This document shows positions 1-8,555 of a stretch of DNA of 64,000 nt, piece after piece. The stretch covers positions 1-64,000 of the forward strand of contig NZ_REGA01000010.1 of the NCBI RefSeq assembly GCF_003841505.1. Direction: 5' to 3'. This DNA comes from Natrarchaeobius chitinivorans (lineage in GTDB: Archaea; Halobacteriota; Halobacteria; Halobacteriales; Natrialbaceae). The translations under genes and the position numbers were made by a program. The notes under the pieces are model-generated. The model was not told the origin of the DNA and searched no databases. It worked only from the letters and a program-made list of their open reading frames with translations. Every line of letters starts with the position of its first letter. Positions within the stretch are counted from its first letter, which is position 1.

Positions 1-513
1 CACAACGACCTCGCGCGGAAAGAGGGGGCGGAGGTGCTGGTCGACCGATTCGAACTCGAGAACGAGGAAATCCCGGACGACCACGAGGAGGGCCACTGGG
101 TCGGTCCGTTCGTCTACGAGATCGCGTACGACACCGACCTGCGCTGCCTGAAAGAGGAGTGTTTCGGCCCCCACGTCGCCTTGCTCGAGTACGACGGCGA
201 CGTCGAACGCGCCCTCGAGATCCACAACGACACCCCCTACGGACTCGCGGGTGCGATCATCTCCGAGAACTACCGCCAGATCAACCAGTTCCGTGATCAC
301 GCCGAACTGGGGCTGGCGTACGCGAACCTGCCGTGTATCGGCGCGGAGGTCCAGTTACCGTTCGGCGGGGTCAAGAAATCGGGCAACGGCTACCCGAGCG
401 CTCGAGAGGCGATCGAAGCCGTCACCGAGCGAACCGCCTGGACGATGAACAACTCCACAGAGATCGAGATGGCCCAGGGACTGTCCGCCGACATCGTCAC
501 TCGAGAGGAGTAG
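1..513 (+). CDS. Aldehyde dehydrogenase family protein, C-terminal part (5' end outside window)
   Basis: Open from the first base in frame 1 to the stop at 511-513, so 170 residues of the C-terminal part are visible and no start is in the window. The segment has the ALDH C-terminal signatures: a Glu-Cys-Phe-Gly-Pro stretch (residues ~58-62, the EIFGPV-type motif that contacts the cofactor), the N(D)TPYGLAG segment typical of the family, and a PFGG-x-K-x-SGNG motif near the end that forms the oligomer interface. The catalytic Cys and general-base Glu lie upstream of the window. NAD(P)+-dependent oxidation of an aldehyde to the acid is expected; the substrate cannot be read from this part. It is convergent with the ABC ATPase gene that follows. 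Confidence 0.9.
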   Translation, partial: HNDLARKEGAEVLVDRFELENEEIPDDHEEGHWVGPFVYEIAYDTDLRCLKEECFGPHVALLEYDGDVERALEIHNDTPYGLAGAIISENYRQINQFRDHAELGLAYANLPCIGAEVQLPFGGVKKSGNGYPSAREAIEAVTERTAWTMNNSTEIEMAQGLSADIVTREE

Positions 514-912
514 GACGGACTCCATTCCGATTTGCCGGCCCGGCCGGTCTTCGGTCGCTCCGAAGCTGCCTGACGGCAGACGTCCGAACCGAACCTCACG
601 GCTCCGAACCTCATACAGCCGATCACCGGTTCTCCCGATCGATTACTCACGTGACGCCGAGCCACGACTGGCGACGTCGTCACCAGTTGTCGCGTTCTTT
701 TCGTCGACCGTCGTGGCTGTTCGATAGCTCGCGCTGTTTCGGTATCGAAAGCTACGCCGGAGGGTGGTGGTTCACGTCTGCGAACTGCGAGAAACTGACG
801 ACGCGGCGTCCGGTGGTACGACCCTCGACCGCGTGTCGGGAAAGCCCGTACCGATCTACCGGTTCAACCGCAAGCCGTCTGCGGTCGGTCCGGCAGTGCA
901 GAAAAGTCCGTA
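514..912. other. Intergenic region between convergent genes
   Basis: About 400 bases between the ALDH stop and the stop of the ABC ATPase gene on the other strand. I see no convincing gene. It contains a GC-rich self-complementary patch near 531-545 and a short direct repeat (CCGAACCTCA twice near 592-615). Transcription from both sides should end here. Confidence 0.5.
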
Positions 913-3150
913 TCAGTCGTCGGACTCGATTTCGGCGGCGTCGCTGCCGTCGGCGAACAGATCCGTACTCTCTCCGTCGTCGATCGGTTCGCTCTCCCAG
1001 TACTCGTGGCTCTGGTCGTACTCGCGGAAACAGGCGACCCTGTGTTCGTCGTCGCTTGCGTGTTCGTCGAGCGACGGCTGCTGGCGTGCGCAGGCTTCGC
1101 GCGCTTCGGGACACCGGGTGTGGAACCGACACCCGCTCGGCGGATCGACGGGATCCGGAATGTCGATGCTACTGATCGGTGGTTCCTCGACGTCCTGGTC
1201 GACCTCGAGGTCGGCCGTCGACCACTTCAACACCTTCGTGTACGGGTGTTTCGGGTTCGCGATGATCTCCTCTGCTGGCCCGATCTCGACGATTTCGCCG
1301 AGATACATCACGCCGATTCGACCGCCGGCGTTCCCCGCGAAGTACCGTGCGTTCGAGAGGTTGTGGGAGATAAACAGGTACGACGTGTCGAAGACGTCCT
1401 GAAGCTCGAGCATCAGGTCCATCACTTCGACGCGCAGGGAGACGTCGAGCGCGCTGACAGCTTCATCGGCCAGGATGAGATCGGGGTTCATCAACAGTGC
1501 GCGAATCAACGCGACGCGCTGTTGTTCGCCGCCCGAGAGCTGATGGGGGTATCGACCGGCGTAATCTTCCGGTGGCGACATTCCCACGTACTCGAGCATA
1601 CTGAACACCCGTTCTTTACGGTCTTCGGCGTCCATTCCCGTGTTCCAGTGTTTGAGTGGAGCCTCGAGACTCGCCTGCACCTTGCGGTTCGGGTTCAGCG
1701 AACCGCCGGGATCCTGGTGGACCATCTGGAGCGATCGGCGAATCGCTTCGAACGGCGTCTCGACGTCACCGACGCCGTCTTTTGCGTCCCAGACGTCCTG
1801 CTCTCGATACGTCACGGAGCCGCCGGTGGGACGCTGAGCCGCGATCGAGGTTTTCCCGAGCGTCGTCTTCCCACAGCCGCTCTCGCCGACGAGCGCGACG
1901 ACGTCGTTTTCGTAGACGTCGAGGGACACGTCGTCGACGGCGTGGACGAGGTCGGGGTCGTCGAAGATCGAGAGCAATCCGCCGTCGGCTTCCTGTTCGA
2001 AGTGGACGTCGACGTCTGTAAGCGAGACGACCGGATCGGCGGACTGTTTCCCGACGATCTCTGCGTGTTCTGTCTCTCCATCGGTCGTCAGCGAGAGGAC
2101 GTCGCTGGCTTGCTCCCAGTGGAAACACGCGGCGACGTGGTCGTCGCTGTCGTCGACCGCGTGATAGGCCGGGTTAGACGCGCGACAGACGTCGTCGGCG
2201 AGCGGACAGCGCGGGTGGTACGAACAGCCCTCCGGAACGTCGACCGGATCCGGGGCCATCCCCTCGATCGGTTGCATCTCCTGTAGCGGTGTATCCAGAT
2301 TTGGAACCGCTTTCAGCAGCGACCGCGTGTACGGATGGGTCGGGTTCCGAATAATCTCGTCGGCAGGTCCGACCTCCGCGAACTCGAATGCGTACATCAC
2401 GGCGAGTCTGTCCGCGAGCCCGGCGACCAGCGGCAGGTCGTGGGTGATGAAGACGACCGTCAGATCGTACTTCTCCTGGAGGTCGTTCAACAGGCTGAGA
2501 ATCGACCGCTGCATCAACAGGTCCAGCGCGGCCGTCGGCTCGTCCATTACCAACACGTTCGGCTCGAGTACCAGCGACAGCGCGATCAGCGCGCGCTGTT
2601 GCATGCCGCCGGAGAGTTCGTGGGGGTAGGCGTCGAGGACCCGGTCGGGCTCGAGGTACAGGTCCTCCAGCAACTCGCGGGCGTGTGCCATCCCCTGGGC
2701 CATGTCGTAGTTGTGTGCTTCGATGGTCTCCTCGAAGTGATCCCGGATCGTCGTCGTCGGGTTGAACGAACTCTGGGCCCCCTGGAACACCATCGAGATC
2801 TCTTCCCATCGCAGTTCGCGCAGCTGTTCGGGCGAGAGATCGAGGACGTCGACCGATCGGTCCGGATCGGGGTGGTAGGTGATATCTCCCGAAAGCGTCC
2901 CCGGATCGACGACGGCGTCGAGCAGCGCCGAGGCGAACATCGATTTCCCGCTTCCCGATTCGCCGACGACGCCGAGAATTTCGTTTCGCTGTACGTCGAG
3001 ATTCACCTGATCGAGGACGCGCGATTCGCCCCGATCCATGTCGAACGTGACGGACGCGTCGCGCATCTCGAGGATGGGGTCGTCGACCTGGATCGCCGAT
3101 ACGTCTGCTTTCGTTGCCTCCGACCTGCCCGTGAAACTGTTATCAGACAT
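913..3150 (-). CDS. Fused dipeptide/oligopeptide ABC transporter ATPase (DppD-DppF type, two nucleotide-binding domains)
   Basis: A 745-residue protein with two complete ABC ATPase halves. Half one has Walker A GESGSGKS at residues 63-70, the signature LSGGMQQR near 180 and Walker B VLVMDEPT. Half two has Walker A GESGCGKTT near 417-425, signature LSGGEQQR near 540 and an ILADEAVSALD Walker B region (DEA in place of the usual DEP). Each half ends with the oligopeptide-transporter tail (NPxHPYT followed by a Cys-containing HPRCP or HTRCP motif), which in this family often ligates an iron-sulfur cluster. DppD and DppF are usually separate proteins, so this is a natural fusion. It is the last gene of a minus-strand operon (binding protein, DppB, DppC, ATPase), starting 3 bases after the DppC stop. 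It powers peptide or related solute import. Confidence 0.95.
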   Translation of the reverse strand: MSDNSFTGRSEATKADVSAIQVDDPILEMRDASVTFDMDRGESRVLDQVNLDVQRNEILGVVGESGSGKSMFASALLDAVVDPGTLSGDITYHPDPDRSVDVLDLSPEQLRELRWEEISMVFQGAQSSFNPTTTIRDHFEETIEAHNYDMAQGMAHARELLEDLYLEPDRVLDAYPHELSGGMQQRALIALSLVLEPNVLVMDEPTAALDLLMQRSILSLLNDLQEKYDLTVVFITHDLPLVAGLADRLAVMYAFEFAEVGPADEIIRNPTHPYTRSLLKAVPNLDTPLQEMQPIEGMAPDPVDVPEGCSYHPRCPLADDVCRASNPAYHAVDDSDDHVAACFHWEQASDVLSLTTDGETEHAEIVGKQSADPVVSLTDVDVHFEQEADGGLLSIFDDPDLVHAVDDVSLDVYENDVVALVGESGCGKTTLGKTSIAAQRPTGGSVTYREQDVWDAKDGVGDVETPFEAIRRSLQMVHQDPGGSLNPNRKVQASLEAPLKHWNTGMDAEDRKERVFSMLEYVGMSPPEDYAGRYPHQLSGGEQQRVALIRALLMNPDLILADEAVSALDVSLRVEVMDLMLELQDVFDTSYLFISHNLSNARYFAGNAGGRIGVMYLGEIVEIGPAEEIIANPKHPYTKVLKWSTADLEVDQDVEEPPISSIDIPDPVDPPSGCRFHTRCPEAREACARQQPSLDEHASDDEHRVACFREYDQSHEYWESEPIDDGESTDLFADGSDAAEIESDD

Positions 3151-3153
3151 AAT

Positions 3154-4191
3154 TTACCCCTGAATGTGTGTCGAGACCTTTCCGCTGTTTTCGTCGGCGT
3201 CGTCGCTCGAGTTCGCTCCGGCGTTGTTCTCGTGGCGAGCCCGAACGCGTGGGTTGAACAACCGGTCCGTCCCCTGTGCGAACAGGATGAACCCGAACGA
3301 GAGGAGGACGATCGCCGCCATCGGGACGAGCAGCCAGTGGGCGGCTCTGAGCGTATACAGCGCGCCCCCGGTCGTGTACGCGAGGTTCATCATCACGCCC
3401 CAGTTGTGGTTCGTAAACGGCAGAATACCGAGGAAGTAAAGCCCCACGGAGGTGAACACGACCGTCCGGGCCGAGTTCACGAAGTTGACGAGGATGTACG
3501 GCATCAACCCGGGAACGATGTCTTTGACCAGAATCGTCCGGGTCGGCAGCCCCATCAGGCGCGAGGCTTCGACGAACGATTCCTCTCGCATCGTCAGCAC
3601 CTGCGACCGGATCGCTCGAGCGAGTCCCGCCCACGCGTTGAGTGTGAGGATGATTCCGATAACCCACGGCTCCCGTGGCTCGAGAATCACGGCGATGACG
3701 ATCACCAGCGGGAGTCCGGGGATCGTCAGCAGGATGTCGGTAAACATCATCAACAGCTTGTCGGTTCGTCCTCCTTTGTAGCCGGAGAACGTGCCGACGA
3801 TGGTCGCCATCACGGTCGTAAACAACGCCCCTGCGACGATCATCTCGAGCATCGGCGGCGTCGCGTGAACGACCTGAGCGAAGAGGTCGTTGCCCATACT
3901 GTCGGTTCCGAGCGGATACGACGGGTCGGTAAACGGGGGGATGAGCCGTTCGCCCTCTCCGATTTGGGGGGCGTCGACCAGCCACACGCCGACGGTCCCC
4001 ATCAGGACGTACAGGAGCATGATGAGCGTGCCGACGCGAGCGCGCCAGTCGCTCCACAGGATCCGTGCGGGGACGAGGATCCACTCGTCGATAGTCGCCC
4101 GGATCCGTTCACCTCTGGTTACCTCGCTCGAGGAGACGGTTTCGAACGGAACGTCGTCGGGCGTTCTATCGTCGGCTGTCATCGTCTCCAC
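3154..4191 (-). CDS. Dipeptide-type ABC transporter permease, DppC-like
   Basis: 345 residues, with a long hydrophilic N-terminus, a first membrane segment near residues 55-75, then several hydrophobic spans. The permease EAA loop is visible as the stretch with EASRLMGLPTRTILVKDIVPG, which docks on the ATPase. An N-terminal region followed by a YPLGTDSMGNDLFA motif is typical of DppC/OppC proteins (the GTD-x-x-GRD motif). The GTG at 4191 is taken as start; an ATG at 4182 is an equally good alternative. It lies 30 bases downstream of the DppB gene and nearly abuts the fused ATPase gene, so the three membrane/ATPase genes are very likely co-transcribed. Confidence 0.93.
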   Translation of the reverse strand: METMTADDRTPDDVPFETVSSSEVTRGERIRATIDEWILVPARILWSDWRARVGTLIMLLYVLMGTVGVWLVDAPQIGEGERLIPPFTDPSYPLGTDSMGNDLFAQVVHATPPMLEMIVAGALFTTVMATIVGTFSGYKGGRTDKLLMMFTDILLTIPGLPLVIVIAVILEPREPWVIGIILTLNAWAGLARAIRSQVLTMREESFVEASRLMGLPTRTILVKDIVPGLMPYILVNFVNSARTVVFTSVGLYFLGILPFTNHNWGVMMNLAYTTGGALYTLRAAHWLLVPMAAIVLLSFGFILFAQGTDRLFNPRVRARHENNAGANSSDDADENSGKVSTHIQG

Positions 4192-4221
4192 CTCGTCGCT
4201 GATCCGTCGCCAGCAGCGATC

Positions 4222-5235
4222 TCAGTACGACTCACGATTACCTCCTTGTCCAGCACGTGGATCGATCTTTCCATATGTGAGGTCGGCGACGAAGATTCCG
4301 AGGACGACCGCGATAGTGATGATGAGAAACGCACCCATCATCAGCGGATAGTCCGACGCGGAGATAGCGCGGAACATGTAGTAGCCGACGCCGGGGTACG
4401 CGAAAATCTCTTCCATGATGATCGAGCCGCCGAACATGAAGCCGATGGAGATCATCATTCCGGTGTACATCGGCAAGATCGCGTTCCGTCCGACGTACTG
4501 CAGCGCGATTTCACTCGGCGGGATTCCGCGAAGTCGGGCGACGCGAATGTAGTCCTCGCCGAGGACGCGGATACTGTTCCCTCGCATCGTAAGCGCCTGA
4601 ATTCCGAACCCGGTTACGACGAACGACGCGATCGGTAACGCGGCGTGATAGATCGCACTCGCGATGAACCCGAGGTTGAGCCCGACCGTGACGTCGCCAC
4701 CGACGAGCCCGCCGATGGGGAACCAGTCTAGCTGGTAGCCGAGTGCGTACACGAGTATAATCGCCAGCACGTAGTACGGGATGGAATTCAGGAATATCGA
4801 AATCAGTGTCAGGCCGACGTCGAATCGACTTCCTTCGACGTACGCGGTGAGCGCACCGAGGGAGATGCCGATACCGAAAGTCAGGACGAGCGAGACCGAC
4901 ATGACGAACACCGTCCACGGAACCGCCGCCGCCATGATTTCGGAGACGGGGGTGCTGTAGTACATCGAGGTACCCAGATCACCCTGGGCGACCGAGGTGA
5001 TGTAGTTGAAGTACTGAACGTACAGCGGTTCGTCCGGTCTGACGTTCGTGTACGCCTCGACCAGCGTGTTTATCTGTTCCATATCGACGGAGCCGCTTTG
5101 CTGGGCGAGTTGCGAACGGACGTAGGAGGTCGGTCCGCCGGGAATTTGTCTGATGAGGACGAACGTGATCGTAATGACTGCGAAGACGGTAAAGATGGCC
5201 TGCGCAGTTCGTTGGACGTAGTAGCTATTTATCAT
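4222..5235 (-). CDS. Dipeptide-type ABC transporter permease, DppB-like
   Basis: 337 residues from the ATG at 5235. The frame extends 10 codons upstream but the start at 5235 places the first hydrophobic span (residues ~10-30) immediately at the N-terminus, as in DppB/OppB proteins. The characteristic IRQIPGGP segment follows the first span, and the EAA loop reads VARLRGIPPSEIALQYVGRN near residue 215-235. The C-terminal part has the YPGVGYYMFRAI motif conserved in DppB. About six membrane spans are expected. It sits between the binding-protein gene and DppC in the same orientation. Confidence 0.93.
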   Translation of the reverse strand: MINSYYVQRTAQAIFTVFAVITITFVLIRQIPGGPTSYVRSQLAQQSGSVDMEQINTLVEAYTNVRPDEPLYVQYFNYITSVAQGDLGTSMYYSTPVSEIMAAAVPWTVFVMSVSLVLTFGIGISLGALTAYVEGSRFDVGLTLISIFLNSIPYYVLAIILVYALGYQLDWFPIGGLVGGDVTVGLNLGFIASAIYHAALPIASFVVTGFGIQALTMRGNSIRVLGEDYIRVARLRGIPPSEIALQYVGRNAILPMYTGMMISIGFMFGGSIIMEEIFAYPGVGYYMFRAISASDYPLMMGAFLIITIAVVLGIFVADLTYGKIDPRAGQGGNRESY

Positions 5236-5288
5236 ATATTTCCCATCTGTCTTCTGTGACCACACGAAAACGCCGGATCATGTGTCCC

Positions 5289-7154
5289 TCAGAGACGACC
5301 GCGTGGCCAGCCGCGCAGGAACAGCTCTTCGTGAGCCGTCTCCATTTTCTGGTCGTACGCCTCGAGGTCGAGCCACTCCCAGTCGGACGTGTTGATGAAC
5401 GCCTGGCCGTATCGGGACCAGATCGGGATCTGTGGCACCGTCTGGTTGTACACCCACGCGAGCTCTCTGGTTATCTCCTGGACTCGCTCGTCGTCACCCG
5501 CCGTCGAGAGTTCGTCGAGACGGTCGATGACGTCGATCGATTCGACGTCGCCGCTCGTCTCTCCGACCGGCATCGGCACGTCGACGGTGTCGGGATGGTT
5601 CGTCGTCTGGAAGTCCCGGGGTGCGTCGTAGAAGGGCTTTTGATACATGACGTACGGCGTCATCCCGCCGCCCCAGTAGCCGGTGCCGACGTCGTAGTCG
5701 CCGTCCCAGAGGTCGTCGAAGAACGTCGTCGACTCCTGGGTGATGACCTCCACGTCGATCCCGAAGTCGGTGAGTTGCTCCTCGATCGACTGTCCGGCTC
5801 GCACGAACTCCGAAAAGCTGCTGATGACCTTGAAGTCCATCGAGAGCGGTTCGCCGGAACTGTCGACCCACATGTCGTTCGAATCGCGTTCGTAGCCTGC
5901 TGACTCGAGCTCCGCTGCGGCTTCGTCCGTGCGCTGCTCGTCGTAGCCGTAGTCGGTCAGCGTTCCGATGAACTCGTCGTCGAGGAACGCCTCGACACCG
6001 ATGTTGATGCCGTGGAGGTCCTGCTGTGGCTCGCGGAGCCGGCCCCACTCCCCTTCGACGTACCCACCGGCCTGCGTCGCGGCGTCCCGATCGAGTGCGT
6101 ACGCAATCGCACGGCGGACGGGCGGATCTCGCCACACCTCGTGGTCGTAGTTGAACGTCACTGCCAGGTGGATGAGGAAGATGTTCTGGAACATCTTGTC
6201 GAACGTGTCCGTCTCCAGGATCTCCTCTGCCGTTTCCTGGGGCGTCCCGCCGGCCATCATGTCAACTCGCTCGCTGAGTGCCGACTGCCACGAGGCACCT
6301 TGATCCGCGTGCGGGAGGACCTGGAGACCGTCGATGTCGATCTCGTCGGCGAGTGGATGTCCGTCGTGTGGTCGGTAGATAAACTCCTGCTGGCTACGCT
6401 CTTCGAGCGCATACGGTGAGGTCCCGACGGGCTCCTCGAGGTTCCAGCCGGCGAGATCGCCGACGATCTCGTTGATTTCGTCCTCGGTCGTCGCGTCTTC
6501 GACCTGCTCGAGCCACTCCGCGTAGATGTCCCGTTTGGTATCGAGGTTGATCGCCGTGAGTTCGTGGGTGAAAACCGAGGGGTTGACGTCCTGGCTGAGC
6601 GTGAACTCGACTGCATCACCCGTATCTTCGATCGAGTCGATGTACTGATCGATCGCGTTCCCGAACGCCATGTCGAGCCGAAGCTTGGTGTAGATGTCCT
6701 CCGACGTGATGGCATCGCCGTCGTGCCATGTCCGATCGGTCGGCGGCGTCACCGTCACTGTTGCGCCTTCGACCGGCTCGTCGATGGTCCAGTCGCCGAT
6801 CGCTCTTGGCATCCACGATTCCACGCCGTCGTCGATGAACCGTCTCGTTTCGAAAGCGGCGAAGTCCTCGAATATACCAAGCCCGTGGAACGTCTCGATG
6901 TTGTACGGGTTAAACTGCAGGTTCATGGGATCCGCTGTCCCGACCCAGCCGGAGATTCCGAACAGGTCTTCGTCATCGCCTCCACCGTTCCCTCCCTGAT
7001 CTGGCGCTCCAGCTTCCCCGTTTTCGTCGAAGTCCGAACACCCGGCGATTCCCACAGCACCTGCGACACCCGTAGCCTGAACGAAGCGGCGACGCGAGAT
7101 CGCTTTCGCTCGCTTCTCGTTCCGATTGCTGCCTGTTGACCTAGTAAACCGCAT
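5289..7154 (-). CDS. ABC transporter substrate-binding protein, family 5 (peptide type), Tat lipoprotein
   Basis: 621 residues from the ATG at 7154. The N-terminus carries a twin-arginine motif (SRRRFVQ, residues 20-26), a hydrophobic stretch and a lipobox AGC with Cys at residue 39, so the precursor should leave through Tat and be lipid-anchored on the outside. The mature protein is acidic with a Gly/Asp-rich linker, then a solute-binding family 5 fold (RTWHDGDAITSEDIY segment, GTSPY segment). An in-frame upstream ATG at 7178 exists, but a TATA box at 7178-7187 fits a leaderless transcript beginning at 7154. First gene of the dpp-like operon. The substrate is unknown; the divergent neighbours degrade threonine, which makes a peptide or amino-acid derivative possible. 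Confidence 0.92.
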   Translation of the reverse strand: MRFTRSTGSNRNEKRAKAISRRRFVQATGVAGAVGIAGCSDFDENGEAGAPDQGGNGGGDDEDLFGISGWVGTADPMNLQFNPYNIETFHGLGIFEDFAAFETRRFIDDGVESWMPRAIGDWTIDEPVEGATVTVTPPTDRTWHDGDAITSEDIYTKLRLDMAFGNAIDQYIDSIEDTGDAVEFTLSQDVNPSVFTHELTAINLDTKRDIYAEWLEQVEDATTEDEINEIVGDLAGWNLEEPVGTSPYALEERSQQEFIYRPHDGHPLADEIDIDGLQVLPHADQGASWQSALSERVDMMAGGTPQETAEEILETDTFDKMFQNIFLIHLAVTFNYDHEVWRDPPVRRAIAYALDRDAATQAGGYVEGEWGRLREPQQDLHGINIGVEAFLDDEFIGTLTDYGYDEQRTDEAAAELESAGYERDSNDMWVDSSGEPLSMDFKVISSFSEFVRAGQSIEEQLTDFGIDVEVITQESTTFFDDLWDGDYDVGTGYWGGGMTPYVMYQKPFYDAPRDFQTTNHPDTVDVPMPVGETSGDVESIDVIDRLDELSTAGDDERVQEITRELAWVYNQTVPQIPIWSRYGQAFINTSDWEWLDLEAYDQKMETAHEELFLRGWPRGRL

Positions 7155-7498
7155 GGCTCCTGATTGATAATACACCATTATAAATATAGGGGGTACCAGA
7201 AATATCCGACTCGAGTCCCCGTCGCAAGGGGAAACGTTCGTTCGAACCGCGAGCGACCGTTTGCGCGATCAAATCACTCCCCGATACTACATCGCTTCCA
7301 CGAATGGCACGGCTCACTGCCGGTTTCGTTCTCTTTTGCAGTCGATCTGCGGTTACCGTCTTCGCAGTTTCCGTCTTCGACTCTCGCTTCGTTGCGTCTG
7401 CACGGGCGAATCAACTAGATCACATCAAATTACCGTCAACAATTGGTGGTTACTAAATGTATAAGCGTCCAGGTAGGCGTAGTGATCGACGTGTGTCT
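7155..7498. other. Divergent intergenic region, dpp operon / threonine dehydrogenase
   Basis: 344 bases holding both divergent promoters. No gene is convincing. A second A/T-rich box (AAATGTATAAGC, 7455-7466) lies 33-44 bases upstream of the dehydrogenase start at 7499 and is a candidate TATA element for it. Confidence 0.5.
7178..7187 (-). promoter_or_regulatory. TATA box for the binding-protein/dpp operon
   Basis: On the minus strand the sequence reads ATATTTATAA, centred about 28 bases upstream of the ATG at 7154. That spacing is what haloarchaeal leaderless promoters show. Confidence 0.55.
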
Positions 7499-8419
7499 AT
7501 GGAGACTGTACTAGTCACTGGAGCCTGCGGCCAGATCGGTTCCGAACTGACCGCGACGCTGCGCGAACGATATCCCGGGGTGACCGTCGTGTCGAGCGAC
7601 GTCAGGTCCGATTCGACTCTCGCCCAGCCGTACGAACGTCTCGACGTAACCGACCAATCTCGTCTCGAGTCGGTTATCCGCGAGTACGACGTCGACACGG
7701 TGTTTCACCTGGCGGCGATCCTCTCGGCGACCGGAGAAGACGATCCTCAGACCGCCTTCGACGTCAACGCCGGCGGTCTGTACGCCGTCCTCGAGGCCGG
7801 ACGCAGGGAGAACGTCGACCAGGTAATCGTTCCGAGTTCGATCGCCGTCTTTGGCCCACAGACACCTGCCAACCCGGGGGAGAAGACGGTCCTGTCGCCA
7901 TCGACGATGTACGGCATCACGAAAGTGTTGACCGAGCGGCTAGGTGAGTACTACGCCAGTCGGTACGGCCTCGACGTCCGGGGGCTTCGCCTTCCCGGAT
8001 TGATCAGCTACGAAACGCCGCCAGGCGGCGGGACGACCGACTACGCGGTCGACGCGTTTTACGCCGCAGCGGCCGGGGAGGAATACACCTGTTTCGTCCG
8101 CCCGGACACCAGACTGCCGATGATGTACATGCCCGACGCCATTTCGGCGCTGATCGACCTCGCGACGGCCGACGAGGCGGACCTCCGATATCGGTGTGAG
8201 TACAACGTCTCCGCGCTGAGCTTTACCGCCCGCGAACTCGTCGATCGCATCGAAGACCGGGTTCCCGAGTTCGAGGCGTACTTCGACCCGGACGACCGCC
8301 AGCGAATCGCGGACTCCTGGCCCGACGCCGTCGACGACTCCGCAGCCCGGGCCGACTGGGGATGGGAGCCCGAGTATGGCCTCGAGGCCGTCGTCGACGA
8401 CATGCTCGCGAACCTTTGA
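7499..8419 (+). CDS. NAD-dependent epimerase/dehydratase family protein, probable SDR-type L-threonine 3-dehydrogenase
   Basis: 306 residues from ATG 7499. The N-terminal Rossmann motif is GACGQIG (residues 8-14) and the extended-SDR catalytic pair is in YGITK near residue 140-144. The family includes UDP-sugar epimerases and the SDR-type L-threonine 3-dehydrogenases, which oxidise threonine to 2-amino-3-ketobutyrate. The threonine assignment rests mainly on the next gene, a 2-amino-3-ketobutyrate CoA ligase, which uses exactly that product; the two-gene order is the classic Tdh-Kbl pair. The lack of obvious nucleotide-sugar genes nearby also argues against a sugar epimerase. An in-frame upstream start at 7457 would overlap the candidate TATA box and is not preferred. 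Confidence 0.82.
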   Translation: METVLVTGACGQIGSELTATLRERYPGVTVVSSDVRSDSTLAQPYERLDVTDQSRLESVIREYDVDTVFHLAAILSATGEDDPQTAFDVNAGGLYAVLEAGRRENVDQVIVPSSIAVFGPQTPANPGEKTVLSPSTMYGITKVLTERLGEYYASRYGLDVRGLRLPGLISYETPPGGGTTDYAVDAFYAAAAGEEYTCFVRPDTRLPMMYMPDAISALIDLATADEADLRYRCEYNVSALSFTARELVDRIEDRVPEFEAYFDPDDRQRIADSWPDAVDDSAARADWGWEPEYGLEAVVDDMLANL

Positions 8420-8435
8420 TGATGAGCGAGCCGGA

Positions 8436-8454
8436 CCGAAACCTCCTGTTTCGG
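8436..8454. terminator. Hairpin between dehydrogenase and Kbl genes
   Basis: A perfect inverted repeat, CCGAAAC (8436-8442) and GTTTCGG (8448-8454), separated by 5 bases, starts 16 bases after the dehydrogenase stop. It could weaken read-through into the kbl-like gene 100 bases further on, or simply stabilise the mRNA end. No T-run follows. Confidence 0.35.
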
Positions 8455-8555
8455 CAACCCAGATCGATCCGCCGACCCGGGGATTCATGTCGGTACGGCG
8501 AGAGCCCTCGACTAACGCACCGAACTGAGACCGGACGAACATTCCCACCAGACAG

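Noticed and set aside
2335-4638. Long plus-strand open frame of 767 codons over the dpp genes
   Set aside because: Antisense to three clear ABC genes; high-GC third positions create such frames. Composition (Arg/His-rich) and lack of motifs are not gene-like.
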